A DNA stretch of 64,000 nt from Bacillus mojavensis RO-H-1 = KCTC 3706 (GTDB lineage Bacteria; Bacillota; Bacilli; Bacillales; Bacillaceae). The stretch is taken from positions 62,001-126,000 of the forward strand of contig NZ_JH600287.1 of the NCBI RefSeq assembly GCF_000245335.1, read 5' to 3'. The position numbers and the translations under genes are program-made. The notes below the pieces were generated by a model, which was not told the DNA's origin, searched no databases, and saw nothing but the letters and a program-made list of their open reading frames with translations. This document shows, one piece after another, positions 47,996 to 60,705 of the stretch (positions are counted from its first letter, which is position 1; each line of letters begins with the position of its first letter).

Positions 47996-48163
47996 TTAAC
48001 TTGTTAAGGAGAAGGCAAAGGGAGAGGAGAAACCGGAGGAAGAACTTATGGGGAAACGTAAGTCTTCTCCGCGGTTGGCAACAACATCCTCTGGATGCTG
48101 TTGCTTATAGTATGGACAATGATCCTTCCGCTTATACACTTGTAAATGAAGTTTAGCGCTCAT
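47996..48163 (-). CDS. candidate 55-residue protein, antisense to the ylbG-rsmD gap
   Basis: ATG to TAA, MSAKLHLQVYKRKDHCPYYK to a Ser/Phe-rich end (SGFSSPFAFSLTS). It fills the 322-base gap between ylbG and rsmD on the opposite strand and is followed by a good terminator. No clear ribosome site precedes ATG, which lowers confidence. I do not recognise a family. The frame stays open upstream into rsmD without stop. Confidence 0.42.
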   Translation of the reverse strand: MSAKLHLQVYKRKDHCPYYKQQHPEDVVANRGEDLRFPISSSSGFSSPFAFSLTS

Positions 48164-48272
48164 TGTTTGAAAGAATGCTTTATGATAAGATAGGATTGGT
48201 TTTTTTCTTATACATAACGGCGTCCGGCCGAACAAGGAAACAAAATAGCTTTTAGAAAAAGTGGTGTGGAAT

Positions 48273-50559
<2,287 letters not shown>

Positions 50560-50739
50560 TCTTACCTCCCCGACGCTAAAAATGCACAATGACATGTATA
50601 TCATGATAAAATATGGTATGACTCGAAACGGCCAAGCAGTACCTGTCCTCTTGACCCTTTGTACTAATATACGAGCATAGGGGTTCAGTTTAGACCATAG
50701 AATTCGGTATACAGGGAATTCAGGCAGGAGGTTAACACG

Positions 50740-51519
50740 TTGGCCAAACCTAAAATCGGGTTAGCGTTAGGATCGGGAGGCGCCAGAGGACTTGCTCATC
50801 TCGGCGTGCTTTCCAGTTTACATAAGCACCAAATTGAAGTGGATATGATTGCGGGGAGCAGTATGGGCGCTTTGGTCGGCAGTTTCTACGCCGCGGGGCA
50901 TGACGTGGAAACGATGAAAAAAGTCGCCAAGGCTTTCAAACGGCGGCTCTATGCTGATTATACGGTACCGAGACTCGGTTTTTTGAGAGGTGACCGTGTC
51001 AGACAGCTCGTGCATGCTTATACATTCGGCAAACCGATTGAGGAACTAAAAATCCCTCTTGGAATTGTCGCGTGTGATCTGCAGACAGGAGAAAAGATTG
51101 TTTTCCGAAAAGGATCAGTATCAGATGCGGTGCGGGCAAGCATCAGCATACCAGGCATTTTTATTCCGCAGAAGCTGGACGGACGGCTTCTTGTAGACGG
51201 CGCGGTCGTCGACCGTATCCCAGTGTCTGTTGTAAAAGACATGGGGGCTGACATTATCATCGCCTCAGATGTTTCCAGGGTTCGAAAAACCGAAAAGGCG
51301 GCGCATATTTTTGATGTAATCATGCAAAGTATGGATATACTCCAAAATGAATTGGTGCGACATCAGACGATCGCCGCTGATATCATGATTCGCCCTTCTC
51401 TTGAAACATACAGCTCCAGCTCGTTTGCCAATATAGAAGAGATGATAACAGCAGGCGAGCAGGCAACAAACCGAATGATCAGCCAGATAAAAAAAGAAAT
51501 AGAGAATTGGGAGGGCTAA
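50740..51519 (+). CDS. ylbK: patatin-like phospholipase YlbK
   Basis: 259 residues, TTG start after GGAGG. Patatin family: oxyanion-hole motif [14 protein letters not shown] at the N-terminus, nucleophile Ser in GSSMG (about residue 41) and catalytic Asp in DGAVVD (about 152). Serine lipid acyl hydrolase of RssA/YchK type. The physiological substrate is unknown. Four bases before ylbL, so cotranscribed. Confidence 0.9.
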   Translation: MAKPKIGLALGSGGARGLAHLGVLSSLHKHQIEVDMIAGSSMGALVGSFYAAGHDVETMKKVAKAFKRRLYADYTVPRLGFLRGDRVRQLVHAYTFGKPIEELKIPLGIVACDLQTGEKIVFRKGSVSDAVRASISIPGIFIPQKLDGRLLVDGAVVDRIPVSVVKDMGADIIIASDVSRVRKTEKAAHIFDVIMQSMDILQNELVRHQTIAADIMIRPSLETYSSSSFANIEEMITAGEQATNRMISQIKKEIENWEG

Positions 51520-51523
51520 TAAC

Positions 51524-52549
51524 TTGCTACGCAAAAAACATTTTAGCTGGATGCTTGTCATCCTCATTCTGATTGCCGTTTTATCATTTATAAAACTGCC
51601 ATACTATATTACAAAACCGGGAGAAGCGACAGAGCTTGGTTCACTAATAAAAGTGGAGGGAGGCTACTCGGAAACAGGGAGTCTCTCCTTAATGACTGTC
51701 AAAGTGGGACCGGCTAATCCATTTACATATGCATGGGCTAAGATGCATCCCTATTATGAAATCGTTCCTGATGAAAGCATCAAGGAAGAAGGCGAATCAG
51801 ATGAGGAATATATGAAACGGCAGCTTCAAATGATGAAAAGCTCACAGGAAAATGCCGTCATCGCCGCATATCAAAAGGCAGGAAAAAAAGTAAGCTATTC
51901 CTTTAACGGCATCTACGCAAGCTCAGTGGTAGAAAACATGCCGGCGAAAGGCAAAATAGAAGTCGGCGATAAAATCATCAGTGCAGACGGGAAAACCTAT
52001 CAGTCTGCTGAAAAGCTGATCGACTATATCAGCAGCAAAACAGCCGGGGATAAAGTAACGTTAAAAATTGAAAGAGAAGGAAAAGAAAAGACGGCCACCC
52101 TTGCTTTAAAACAATTTCCTGATGACCCTGGCCGTGCTGGAATAGGAGTTTCGCTGTATACGGACAGGAACGTCAAGGTAAAGCCTGATATTGATTTCGA
52201 AATCGAAAATATCGGCGGCCCATCAGCGGGATTAATGATGTCGCTTGAAATTTATAATCAGCTGACAAAAACAGATGAAACCAAAGGCTATGACATTGCA
52301 GGCACCGGAACGATTGATGTCGACGGAAAAGTAGGACCGATCGGCGGCATTGATCAAAAAGTCGTCGCCGCAGACAAAGCTGGTAAAGACATCTTCTTCG
52401 CTCCGAATCAAAACGGCGCCAGCAATTCTGATTATCAAAACGCAGTAAAAACAGCGAAAGATATTGATTCAGACATGAAGATTGTGCCTGTTGATACGAT
52501 GCAGGATGCGATTGATTATTTGAATAAGCTGAAAGCGAAGAGCACCTGA
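51524..52549 (+). CDS. ylbL: membrane-anchored PDZ-Lon-type protease YlbL
   Basis: 341 residues. N-terminal membrane anchor ([16 protein letters not shown]), PDZ domain (about 110-200) and a C-terminal Lon-like S16 protease domain with catalytic Ser in [10 protein letters not shown] and Lys in [14 protein letters not shown]. In B. subtilis YlbL with CtpA degrades the division inhibitor YneA after DNA damage. Starts with TTG just after ylbK. Confidence 0.93.
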   Translation: MLRKKHFSWMLVILILIAVLSFIKLPYYITKPGEATELGSLIKVEGGYSETGSLSLMTVKVGPANPFTYAWAKMHPYYEIVPDESIKEEGESDEEYMKRQLQMMKSSQENAVIAAYQKAGKKVSYSFNGIYASSVVENMPAKGKIEVGDKIISADGKTYQSAEKLIDYISSKTAGDKVTLKIEREGKEKTATLALKQFPDDPGRAGIGVSLYTDRNVKVKPDIDFEIENIGGPSAGLMMSLEIYNQLTKTDETKGYDIAGTGTIDVDGKVGPIGGIDQKVVAADKAGKDIFFAPNQNGASNSDYQNAVKTAKDIDSDMKIVPVDTMQDAIDYLNKLKAKST

Positions 52550-52564
52550 AATTCAGGTGCTCTT
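52538..52564. terminator. terminator between ylbL and ylbM
   Basis: Perfect 13-base stem AAGAGCACCTGAA/TTCAGGTGCTCTT around a single A, spanning the ylbL stop and followed by TTTTA; 2 bases from the ylbM stop. Confidence 0.88.
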
Positions 52565-52565
52565 T

Positions 52566-53813
52566 TTATATGCTCAAAAAACGGTGTTCATCCTCGTCAT
52601 ATCGTATCGGGGCATGTCCGTATTCTTGTATATCAAATTCGGTTCTAAGGGGCTCTTCTATCGCAAGGCTGTAGATTCTGCTTGCTTTAATGTCCAGATC
52701 GAGAGCAGGGTGGGAAAAGGAAGACAGCTTACTGACAAGCGGAACGGACAGCGCTTTTTTCTTTTTTGATAAAAAGGCCTGTCCTTTTTTCGTCATCCCA
52801 AGAAGTCTGATATAAGGAACCTCCTCGTCATTGATCAGCCGGTGAATCTCCTGTTTTTTCGTTCTCGTTAAAATGTGTGTGTTCATCCGCTGAAGCCTCG
52901 TCCACGTATATCGCTTTGTTTTGAGAAGCTCCATAAATTCCTGATAGGAGCTGGCTTTTCTGATCGAACGGAGGATTCTGTTCTCCAGTCCTTCCTCAAC
53001 TTCATATATTTGCTGTAATTCTAAGGCTGTGAGAGTCGAAAGGCTGTATTTCAAATAAGAAAAATAGCTTTCTGGTGTATGCCAGAGTCCGAAAGTCTTG
53101 CGGTAATCGGCTAATTCCCGTGCAGCTGCTTTGGGAAGAAACGGAACGCAGTCATCAAAAGGCTTTTCAATCAGGGCTTTTCTGATGCTGGTCGCGCTGG
53201 CAATATGACTATCTTCATCAGGAAGGTCAGCATCATGATAATCCGAGGAGATTCTCGCTGTCGTATAGGGCTTCATTTCATATCCGCCGGAAAGAATCGA
53301 TGTTACATAATGGTACCCCAGAATGTTGTTCGGCTTCGACATATCAAGTCCGTTTTCTGTATGTAAAATGGATTTGAAGGCGATAGCAGCTGCTGATGGA
53401 TAACTGGCACCCTTTTTAAGCTCTTCTTTTATACATTGATCAAACGAATCTTTATGCTCATCCATTACCTTTGCGGATTCTAAAAACGGCTCAATCTGTC
53501 CGTTCTCACTTCCGAAAAACAGTGCCTCGCATCCCAGTTTATTCAAAGTGGAGACGCTGCCGCGTGCGAAAATCTCCGCTTTTTGCACCGCGTAAAGATA
53601 AGGCAGTTCGACTACGAGGTCGACTCCGCTCTGAAGCGCCATTTTTGTGCGGGCCCATTTGGATACAACAGCAGGCTCCCCGCGCTGCAGAAAATGTCCG
53701 CTCATCACCGCAACAGCCGTGTCGCATCCGGTTTGCCGTTTGGCTATTTGGGCATGATAAAGATGTCCGTTATGAAAGGGATTATACTCAACCACCAATC
53801 CGACAGCTTTCAT
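52566..53813 (-). CDS. tmcAL: tRNA(Met) cytidine acetate ligase TmcAL
   Basis: 415 residues. The N-terminal HIGH-like nucleotidyltransferase motif is VVEYNPFHNGHLYH, with GHFLQRGEPAVVSKWART following. C-terminal tRNA-binding part with TKRYTWTRLQRMNTHIL. The enzyme activates acetate with ATP to make N4-acetylcytidine at the elongator tRNA-Met wobble base. Formerly ylbM. Monocistronic, minus strand. Confidence 0.93.
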   Translation of the reverse strand: MKAVGLVVEYNPFHNGHLYHAQIAKRQTGCDTAVAVMSGHFLQRGEPAVVSKWARTKMALQSGVDLVVELPYLYAVQKAEIFARGSVSTLNKLGCEALFFGSENGQIEPFLESAKVMDEHKDSFDQCIKEELKKGASYPSAAAIAFKSILHTENGLDMSKPNNILGYHYVTSILSGGYEMKPYTTARISSDYHDADLPDEDSHIASATSIRKALIEKPFDDCVPFLPKAAARELADYRKTFGLWHTPESYFSYLKYSLSTLTALELQQIYEVEEGLENRILRSIRKASSYQEFMELLKTKRYTWTRLQRMNTHILTRTKKQEIHRLINDEEVPYIRLLGMTKKGQAFLSKKKKALSVPLVSKLSSFSHPALDLDIKASRIYSLAIEEPLRTEFDIQEYGHAPIRYDEDEHRFLSI

Positions 53814-54020
53814 ATTTTTTCCGCCTTTCTTGCTATGTTTAAAAACGTATGGTACATTTGCAATTGAAAACTCTTACGTCTTTTTTGATTTAAGTGTATG
53901 CATAGGATATTCAGCTGTCAACGATGCTTGGCTGGCAGCATTATGCTGTAAAGAAAAAATATTGACAAAAACATTCTTAAAAGCTATAATCATGTTTGTT
54001 GCTTTCCTGAGGTGATACAA

Positions 54021-54539
54021 ATGAAATGGACGATTTATCAGTTGCATCAAATGAAAAACCCGAGTTTTGAGTTTGATGAGACAGTTGAGTTACATGAGCT
54101 GACAAAGCTGAATTCTGACATTCGCCGCATTTCTCCTGTAAGGGTGAAAGGCAGAGCGGATATCAAATCTAAGCAGGTTTCGTTTGATTTTACGATCTCA
54201 GGCGAAATGATTTTGCCATGCTCAAGAACACTCGTTGATGTTCCGTATCCATTTACAATTTCAACAAAAGAACTGTTTATATTTCATCAGACGGATGATA
54301 TAGAAGATGATGACGTTCACATTGTTGAGGACGATACTATCGACTTAACTCCGATCGTAAAAGAAGAAATTCTTTTAGAAATCCCTATGCAAATCTTTTG
54401 TGAATCTGAACAAGAAAAAGGAGCTGCTCCTCAAGAAGGAAAGGACTGGCAAGTCATTTCAGAGGAAGACAAGAAGAATCAAGTCGATCCGAGACTTGCT
54501 GCCCTTGAAAAGCTCTTAAAACAAGATGATGAATCTTAA
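54021..54539 (+). CDS. ylbN: YceD (DUF177) family protein YlbN
   Basis: 172 residues starting MKWTIYQLHQMKNPSFEF after GAGGTGATACAA. Conserved ISGEMILPCSRTLVDVPYPF and acidic middle (DDIEDDDVH). It is linked everywhere to rpmF (next gene), and members are thought to help with 23S rRNA or L32 assembly. Cotranscribed with rpmF. Confidence 0.9.
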   Translation: MKWTIYQLHQMKNPSFEFDETVELHELTKLNSDIRRISPVRVKGRADIKSKQVSFDFTISGEMILPCSRTLVDVPYPFTISTKELFIFHQTDDIEDDDVHIVEDDTIDLTPIVKEEILLEIPMQIFCESEQEKGAAPQEGKDWQVISEEDKKNQVDPRLAALEKLLKQDDES

Positions 54540-54740
<201 letters not shown>

Positions 54741-54744
54741 TTAG

Positions 54745-54774
54745 AAAAGCGCAGGGTGAAAACCCTGCGCTTTT
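54745..54774 (+). terminator. rpmF terminator
   Basis: Perfect stem AAAAGCGCAGGGT/ACCCTGCGCTTTT followed by TCTTTTTTT. Confidence 0.92.
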
Positions 54775-54884
54775 TCTTTTTTTCTTCCTGTCAGCTTGTA
54801 GAAAATTTGTGAGTGCAAATAGTCTATCTAATCTATTACCGGCATATGTATGAGATAAATAAGCTGACATGGAGGGAGATTGAT

Positions 54885-55466
54885 TTGACCATTACAAGAC
54901 AAGATGCTTGGACACAGGATGAGGATTTGCTGCTGGCAGAAGTAGTGCTTCGTCATATTCGCGAGGGCGGAACACAGCTTTCTGCCTTTGAGGAGGTCGG
55001 AAGGGCGCTGACCAGAACAGCCGCTGCCTGCGGATTCAGGTGGAACTCTTATGTGAGAAAGCAATACCAATCAGGCATAGAACTGGCAAAAAAACAGCGG
55101 AAAGAACTAAGAAAACAAATTGGGGTTCATTCCGTCAATATGCTGAATTCCGTCAGGCAGACTGCCCCGGCAGCTTCAGAGGGAAAAAGAGATTTGTCCA
55201 TTCAGGATGTGATTGAGTTTCTCGAACAGTTTAAAGAGGCACCGTCCGCGCAAGAATTCCACGTTGAAAAGGAAAAAATGAAGGAGCAAATTCAGTCGCT
55301 GCAAAAAGAACTCGAGGATTTGCGGAGTGAAAACCAAACATTGAGAAACCAGCTGGAGATGACAGAAGAGGACTACAAGGCACTGATCGATATTATGGAC
55401 CGAGCCAGAAAAATGGTTGTTTCAAAGGAAGATGGGAGACTGAAAAAAACAGCTCAAGAAACGTAA
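54885..55466 (+). CDS. gerR: sporulation transcription regulator GerR (RsfA family)
   Basis: 193 residues from TTG after GGAGGGAGA. N-terminal Myb/SANT-like DNA-binding domain ([20 protein letters not shown] to [11 protein letters not shown]) and a C-terminal coiled coil (about 125-180). GerR (YlbO) adjusts sigma-E dependent genes in the mother cell during sporulation. An upstream in-frame ATG has no ribosome site. Confidence 0.92.
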   Translation: MTITRQDAWTQDEDLLLAEVVLRHIREGGTQLSAFEEVGRALTRTAAACGFRWNSYVRKQYQSGIELAKKQRKELRKQIGVHSVNMLNSVRQTAPAASEGKRDLSIQDVIEFLEQFKEAPSAQEFHVEKEKMKEQIQSLQKELEDLRSENQTLRNQLEMTEEDYKALIDIMDRARKMVVSKEDGRLKKTAQET

Positions 55467-55481
55467 TGAACCCTCAAAATG

Positions 55482-55511
55482 AACCGGCCCTAGAGTCATC
55501 AAAGGCCGGTT
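55482..55511. terminator. terminator between gerR and ylbP
   Basis: Stem AACCGGCC/GGCCGGTT with a 14-base loop, 15 bases after gerR and 9 bases beyond the ylbP stop. Confidence 0.8.
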
Positions 55512-55520
55512 GTTTCATTT

Positions 55521-56003
55521 TTATGCTGATTCACCCGGTGTCATTTCGCCAGCTATATCCGGATGCCAGATGAGCGGGTTTTCCCCTTTGTCCCGCGCCA
55601 TGTCATATTTGACTGGTTCAAAGTTCATTTTATTAAAAAACTCTGCTGATTTGATCCGAGGGTTTGTTCGAATCGGCATTCTGAATGATTTGGCGAATTC
55701 AACTAAGGCTGTACCGTAGCCTCTGTTTTGATAACCTGGAAGGACTTCAAGCTTCCAAAGCTCTAAGTAATCCTGGTGTTGGTCGAAGTAAGGATTTGAT
55801 TTGCCATTGACTTGATACAGACTCATACGCGCTACCAGTTTATCCCCAAAATAAATCCCATAAAAAGGCGAAGTGCTGTCATTTTCAATGATATTAGCTT
55901 GAAGATCTTCAAGCATCGAGAGCTCTTGTATACCATATTCTTTGAATTTCTTGAATTCTTCAAGCGTTTTATAGTTGACAAGCAGACGTTCTACCTTAAT
56001 CAA
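55521..56003 (-). CDS. ylbP: GNAT family N-acetyltransferase YlbP
   Basis: 160 residues. GNAT core with GIYFGDKLVARMSLYQV and the acetyl-CoA motif EVLPGYQNRGYGTALVEFA (Q-x-x-G-x-G/A). The C-terminal MNFEPVKYDMARDKGENPLIWHP is conserved in the Bacillus family. Substrate unknown. Monocistronic on the minus strand. Confidence 0.88.
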   Translation of the reverse strand: MIKVERLLVNYKTLEEFKKFKEYGIQELSMLEDLQANIIENDSTSPFYGIYFGDKLVARMSLYQVNGKSNPYFDQHQDYLELWKLEVLPGYQNRGYGTALVEFAKSFRMPIRTNPRIKSAEFFNKMNFEPVKYDMARDKGENPLIWHPDIAGEMTPGESA

Positions 56004-56163
56004 ACCAATCTCCCCCTTTGTTGTTCTCTACATATATTGTAATCGCTTTATTTAAAAAATCCAAATATTTAAACTTTAATTTAAGTGTTTTGAAATCTCT
56101 GCGAAGTATTTTTTTCATACTTCTGCTATGATAATACGTAAATGTTAAATTGGGTGTGACATT

Positions 56164-57060
56164 ATGAAAATTGGAATTATCGGCGGGGGCTCCGTCGGTC
56201 TTTTATGTGCCTATTATTTATCTTTGGATCATGAGGTGACTGTTTTGACGAGGCGGGATGAACAGGCCTCAACGATTCAATCTGAAGGTGTTCGGCTTTA
56301 TAAAGCCGGGAAAGCGTTCAATGCTCATTGCAGTGCGGGTACAGCTATTGATTCATGTTTTGACCTTCTTGTCGTGACAGTGAAACAGCATCAGCTTCGA
56401 ACTGTTTTTCCAATGCTTGAACGAATCAAAAAAACAAATATTTTATTCTTGCAAAACGGTATGGGTCATATACACGACCTTAAAGACTGGGGGGCTGACC
56501 ATTCCGTTTATGTTGGGGTTGTTGAGCACGGAGCTGTAAGGAAATCGGATACAGCCGTTGAACATACAGGCATTGGTGCGATAAAATGGAGCACATTCAA
56601 GCATGCTGAAGCAGATCGGCTGAACGCGATGCTCCAGCATAACCATTCCGAATTTCCAATTCGCTATGAGATGGATTGGTATCGCCTGCTGACGGGCAAG
56701 CTGATCGTAAACGCCTGCATTAATCCGTTAACCGCGCTGCTGCGTGTGAAAAATGGAGAGCTGTTGACAGTGCCTGCTTATTTTTCTTATATGAAGCTCG
56801 TTTTTCAAGAGGCATGCAGCATTTTGCGGCTGGAAGATGAAGAGGCAGCCTGGGAGCGTGTACGTGCAGTTTGTGAGCAAACGAAAGACAATCGCTCTTC
56901 CATGCTGGTCGATGTGACCGCCGGACGGCAGACGGAGGCTGACGCCATCCTCGGATATTTGCTGAAAGAAGCACAGCTTCAAGGTCGTGACGCTGTTCAC
57001 CTTGCGTTTTTACATGGCAGCATCAAAGCTTTGGAGCGAAACCGAAACAAAGTCTTTTGA
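56164..57060 (+). CDS. panE: 2-dehydropantoate 2-reductase
   Basis: 298 residues. N-terminal NADP-binding motif GIIGGGSVGLLCAYYL, then the ketopantoate reductase C-terminal domain with the catalytic Lys in LTGKLIVNACINPLTALL. It reduces 2-dehydropantoate to pantoate for CoA synthesis, the same pathway as coaD at 48.8 kb. Formerly ylbQ. Monocistronic, unusual in that no clear terminator is seen before bshC. Confidence 0.92.
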   Translation: MKIGIIGGGSVGLLCAYYLSLDHEVTVLTRRDEQASTIQSEGVRLYKAGKAFNAHCSAGTAIDSCFDLLVVTVKQHQLRTVFPMLERIKKTNILFLQNGMGHIHDLKDWGADHSVYVGVVEHGAVRKSDTAVEHTGIGAIKWSTFKHAEADRLNAMLQHNHSEFPIRYEMDWYRLLTGKLIVNACINPLTALLRVKNGELLTVPAYFSYMKLVFQEACSILRLEDEEAAWERVRAVCEQTKDNRSSMLVDVTAGRQTEADAILGYLLKEAQLQGRDAVHLAFLHGSIKALERNRNKVF

Positions 57061-57130
57061 GCTTTTCTGGTAACATGCTATACTCATTTCGGATAACTAA
57101 CTATTTATTGGAGAAAGGAAGTTCTAGAAG

Positions 57131-58750
57131 ATGCAGCTAACTGAACTTTCCATCAAAAATCAGAATGTGTTTGTACAGCACTATATAGATGGTAAAGAAG
57201 AAATGTCTTCTTTTTTTGATTACAGCATTCATCATAAGGATATGTGGCAAGAAAGACTGAAAGATTTATCCTCGCGGGTTTTCGCAAGAGAGGAATTGAC
57301 AGCCTATTTATCCTCTTATCACAACAAGTTCGGCTCAAGCGCTATGCAGCATTCTATTGAGAAGCTGAAGGATCCTTCGAGTGTTGCTGTTGTCGGCGGA
57401 CAGCAGGCAGGGCTTTTAACAGGACCGCTCTACACCATACATAAAATCATCTCAATTATTGTTTTAGCAAAGGAAAAGGAAGAACAGCTAAAGGTGCCTG
57501 TTGTACCGATTTTTTGGGTTGCCGGAGAAGACCATGATTTGGATGAAATTAATTTTGTCCATACGTCAGAAGAAAGCGGTCCGGTGAAAAAAAAGCTTCC
57601 ACAGTCTTACTGGAAAAAGTCATCTGCCGCCAATACACCGCTTGACCAAGAAAAATGCGCCGCATGGATAGACGATGTGTTTGCGGCTTTTGAAGAAACA
57701 GACCATACGAACACACTTCTGGAACATGTAAAACGATGTTTAAGAGAATCTGTTACGTTTACCGATTTCTTTGAACAGCTGATTGCGGATCTGTTTCAAG
57801 AGGAAGGCTTAGTATTGTTGAATTCCGGAGACCCGGGAATTAAAAAGCTGGAAACCGCCATGTTCCAAAAGATCCTCCATGACAATGATGATCTTGCACA
57901 AGCTGTTTCTAAACAGCAGGACTTCATGCGCGAAGCGGGTTACAAGCCGATTATCGAGTCTGGAAAAGAGCAGGCAAATCTGTTTTATGAATATGAAGAG
58001 GAACGCTTTTTAATTGAGAAAGACAACGGCCGTTTTGTGATTAAGGAACTTGATCTGGCATGGTCGATGGATGAACTTTATACACATATGGAAGAACATC
58101 CTGAGCGCTTCAGCAATAATGTCGTAACGAGACCGTTAATGCAGGAATTTTTGATTCCTACCTTGGCATTTATCGCGGGACCCGGTGAAATCAATTATTG
58201 GGGTGAGCTCAAACAGGCTTTTGCAGTGATGGGCTTTAAAATGCCTCCTGTTATGCCGAGGCTGAACATCACGATAGTTGAACGCCATATTGAGAAAAAA
58301 CTGATTGAACGAAAGATATCATTACAAGAGGCAATAGAAGGCGGAACGGAAAACCAAAAAGAGAAATACTTTGAACACCAGATTCCGGAAGAGTTTACCG
58401 CGGTAATTGAGCAAGCGAAAAACCAGATTGATGCCATTCATAAAACCGTCCGGCAGGAGGCGCTTAAGGTTGATCAGAGCATGGAGCCTTTGCTCCTGAA
58501 GAACGCGGCGTTTATTCAGGATCAGCTTCAGTTTTTAGAGCGTACAGTGACAAAACGAATTGAGGAAAAAGAAGGCTATGTCTTAAGGGATTATGAGAGA
58601 ATTCAAAATAGCATTAAGCCGCTGCTCGCACCGCAAGAGCGAATTTGGAATATCATGTATTATCTAAACAGGTACGGCCCAAAATTCTTCATATCATTCA
58701 AGAATCTGCCATTTTCTTTTCAAAATCAACATCAAGTTGTCAAACTTTGA
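57131..58750 (+). CDS. bshC: bacillithiol biosynthesis cysteine-adding enzyme BshC
   Basis: 539 residues. Conserved VVGGQQAGLLTGPLYTIHK (Rossmann-like nucleotide loop) near residue 86, FWVAGEDHDLDEINFV, and a long helical C-terminal coiled coil. It adds Cys to glucosaminyl malate in the last step of bacillithiol synthesis. Formerly yllA. Conserved upstream of mraZ. ATG after GAGAAAGGAAG. Confidence 0.94.
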   Translation: MQLTELSIKNQNVFVQHYIDGKEEMSSFFDYSIHHKDMWQERLKDLSSRVFAREELTAYLSSYHNKFGSSAMQHSIEKLKDPSSVAVVGGQQAGLLTGPLYTIHKIISIIVLAKEKEEQLKVPVVPIFWVAGEDHDLDEINFVHTSEESGPVKKKLPQSYWKKSSAANTPLDQEKCAAWIDDVFAAFEETDHTNTLLEHVKRCLRESVTFTDFFEQLIADLFQEEGLVLLNSGDPGIKKLETAMFQKILHDNDDLAQAVSKQQDFMREAGYKPIIESGKEQANLFYEYEEERFLIEKDNGRFVIKELDLAWSMDELYTHMEEHPERFSNNVVTRPLMQEFLIPTLAFIAGPGEINYWGELKQAFAVMGFKMPPVMPRLNITIVERHIEKKLIERKISLQEAIEGGTENQKEKYFEHQIPEEFTAVIEQAKNQIDAIHKTVRQEALKVDQSMEPLLLKNAAFIQDQLQFLERTVTKRIEEKEGYVLRDYERIQNSIKPLLAPQERIWNIMYYLNRYGPKFFISFKNLPFSFQNQHQVVKL

Positions 58751-58765
58751 AATAAAGTTTTAAAG

Positions 58766-58786
58766 AACCCTGAATAGTTCAGGGTT
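58766..58786 (+). terminator. bshC terminator
   Basis: Stem AACCCTGAA/TTCAGGGTT with a TAG loop and T8 tail. Confidence 0.92.
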
Positions 58787-58874
58787 TTTTTTATGTGTAA
58801 ACAGTGTAAAATGAAGTTGTGGAGAGAAGTGGTGGATAGTGGTGAGTTAAGGAGAGAAAGTGGGGCAAAAGATC

Positions 58875-59306
58875 ATGTTTATGGGTGAATACCAGCATAC
58901 AATTGATGCGAAAGGCCGCATGATCGTACCCGCTAAATTCAGAGAAGGCCTCGGTGAGCAGTTTGTGCTGACAAGAGGACTTGATCAGTGTCTCTTCGGC
59001 TACCCTATGCACGAGTGGAAACAGATTGAAGAAAAACTAAAAGCTCTTCCTCTCACAAAAAAAGATGCCCGCGCATTTACACGTTTCTTCTTTTCAGGTG
59101 CGACAGAGTGCGAACTGGACAAGCAGGGCAGGGTAAATATCGCATCATCTCTATTGAATTACGCTAAACTGGAAAAAGAATGTGTTGTTATCGGGGTTTC
59201 GAATCGAATTGAATTGTGGAGTAAGGTAATTTGGGAACAATACACAGAAGAGCAAGAAGATTCATTCGCTGAAATTGCTGAAAACATGATTGGATTTGAT
59301 ATATAA
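58875..59306 (+). CDS. mraZ: transcriptional regulator MraZ
   Basis: 143 residues starting [19 protein letters not shown]. Two AbrB-like swapped-hairpin repeats ([13 protein letters not shown] and [12 protein letters not shown]). It binds direct repeats before the division and cell-wall cluster and regulates it. A GTG five codons upstream is also in frame; ATG matches the family start. First gene of the mra/dcw cluster here. Confidence 0.93.
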   Translation: MFMGEYQHTIDAKGRMIVPAKFREGLGEQFVLTRGLDQCLFGYPMHEWKQIEEKLKALPLTKKDARAFTRFFFSGATECELDKQGRVNIASSLLNYAKLEKECVVIGVSNRIELWSKVIWEQYTEEQEDSFAEIAENMIGFDI

Positions 59307-59375
59307 TGAATCTTCGTGTATAACACTCTAAAAACAATTTCAATTCATCCTGATAAAAGGTGGGACCAACACAAA

Positions 59376-60311
59376 ATGTTTCAACACAAGACAGTACTTC
59401 TTCGTGAAACCGTTGACGGTCTAAATATTAAACCGGACGGTACATATGTAGACTGCACACTCGGTGGAGCTGGGCACAGTACATATTTATTACAGCAGTT
59501 ATCCGAGAAAGGGCGTTTAATCGCTTTTGACCAAGATGACACGGCATTACAGCATGCAGAAGAAGCATTGTCCGATTATCAAGGACAGCTTATTCTGATT
59601 AAAAGCAACTTTAGGTACTTAAAAGAATGTTTACATGAACACGGCATTACTGAAGTAGACGGTATTTTATTTGATTTAGGGGTGTCTTCCCCGCAGCTGG
59701 ATACACCGGAAAGAGGATTCAGTTACCATCATGACGCACCTTTGGACATGAGGATGGACCAGTCGGCCACGCTTACGGCGAAAGAGGTCGTAAATGAGTG
59801 GCGCTATGAGGATCTTGTCCGTATTTTCTTTAAATACGGTGAAGAGAAGTTCAGCAAACAGATCGCCAGAAAAATTGAGGAGGCCAGAAGCAAATCTCCT
59901 ATTCAAACTACGGGCCAACTGGTCGATCTAATAAAAGACGCGATTCCCGCTCCGGCCAGAAGGAGCGGAGGACATCCCGCAAAACGCGTGTTTCAGGCAA
60001 TCAGAATTGCTGTGAACGATGAACTGAAGGTTTTTGAAGAGGCTTTGGAGCAAGCAATTTATGTGTTAAAGCCGGGGGGCAGGGTATCAGTGATTACCTT
60101 CCACTCACTTGAGGACAGAATTTGCAAATCAACGTTTAAAGAGAAGTCGTCACTTCCGGATCTTCCTCCGGGTCTTCCTGTTATACCGGAAGAGTTTGAA
60201 CCGGAGCTCAAGCTTATCACAAGAAAACCAATCACGGCATCTGAAGAAGAATTGGCAGAAAACAATCGTGCCCGTTCTGCGAAGCTTCGAATTGCTGAAA
60301 AAAGAAAATAA
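59376..60311 (+). CDS. rsmH: 16S rRNA (cytosine-1402-N4)-methyltransferase RsmH
   Basis: 311 residues starting [16 protein letters not shown] after AAGGTGGGA. SAM motif [16 protein letters not shown], then the inserted helical domain and the conserved [16 protein letters not shown] and [14 protein letters not shown] end. It methylates C1402 in the decoding centre of 16S rRNA. Also called mraW/ylxA. In operon with mraZ and ftsL. Confidence 0.95.
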   Translation: MFQHKTVLLRETVDGLNIKPDGTYVDCTLGGAGHSTYLLQQLSEKGRLIAFDQDDTALQHAEEALSDYQGQLILIKSNFRYLKECLHEHGITEVDGILFDLGVSSPQLDTPERGFSYHHDAPLDMRMDQSATLTAKEVVNEWRYEDLVRIFFKYGEEKFSKQIARKIEEARSKSPIQTTGQLVDLIKDAIPAPARRSGGHPAKRVFQAIRIAVNDELKVFEEALEQAIYVLKPGGRVSVITFHSLEDRICKSTFKEKSSLPDLPPGLPVIPEEFEPELKLITRKPITASEEELAENNRARSAKLRIAEKRK

Positions 60312-60351
60312 CAAAACGCGAACGCAAACCTAAAAAGGAGGTCATCAGCCT

Positions 60352-60705
60352 ATGAACAATTTAGCTTATCAACCAGAGAAACAGCAACGGCATGCGATCA
60401 GTCCTGAGAAAAAAGTGATTGTCAAGAAAAGGGCTTCCATTACACTCGGAGAAAAGGTGCTTCTCGTCCTCTTCGCCGCTGCAGTGCTGAGCGTATCGCT
60501 TTTGATCGTGTCGAAGGCTTATGCGGCTTACCAAACAAATATAGAGGTGCAAAAGCTTGAGGAGCAAATTTCTTCCGAAAACAAGCAGATTGGTGACCTC
60601 GAAAAAAGCGTTGCTGATTTAAGCAAGCCGCAGCGCATTATGGATATTGCGAAAAAGAACGGCTTGAATTTAAAAGATAAAAAAGTGAAAAACATACAGG
60701 AATGA
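60352..60705 (+). CDS. ftsL: cell division protein FtsL
   Basis: 117 residues after AAAAAGGAGG. Basic N-terminal cytoplasmic part, one membrane segment ([20 protein letters not shown], about 37-56) and an extracytoplasmic coiled coil ([20 protein letters not shown]). With DivIC it forms the division subcomplex and is unstable in B. subtilis. Its stop overlaps the pbpB start. Confidence 0.94.
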   Translation: MNNLAYQPEKQQRHAISPEKKVIVKKRASITLGEKVLLVLFAAAVLSVSLLIVSKAYAAYQTNIEVQKLEEQISSENKQIGDLEKSVADLSKPQRIMDIAKKNGLNLKDKKVKNIQE

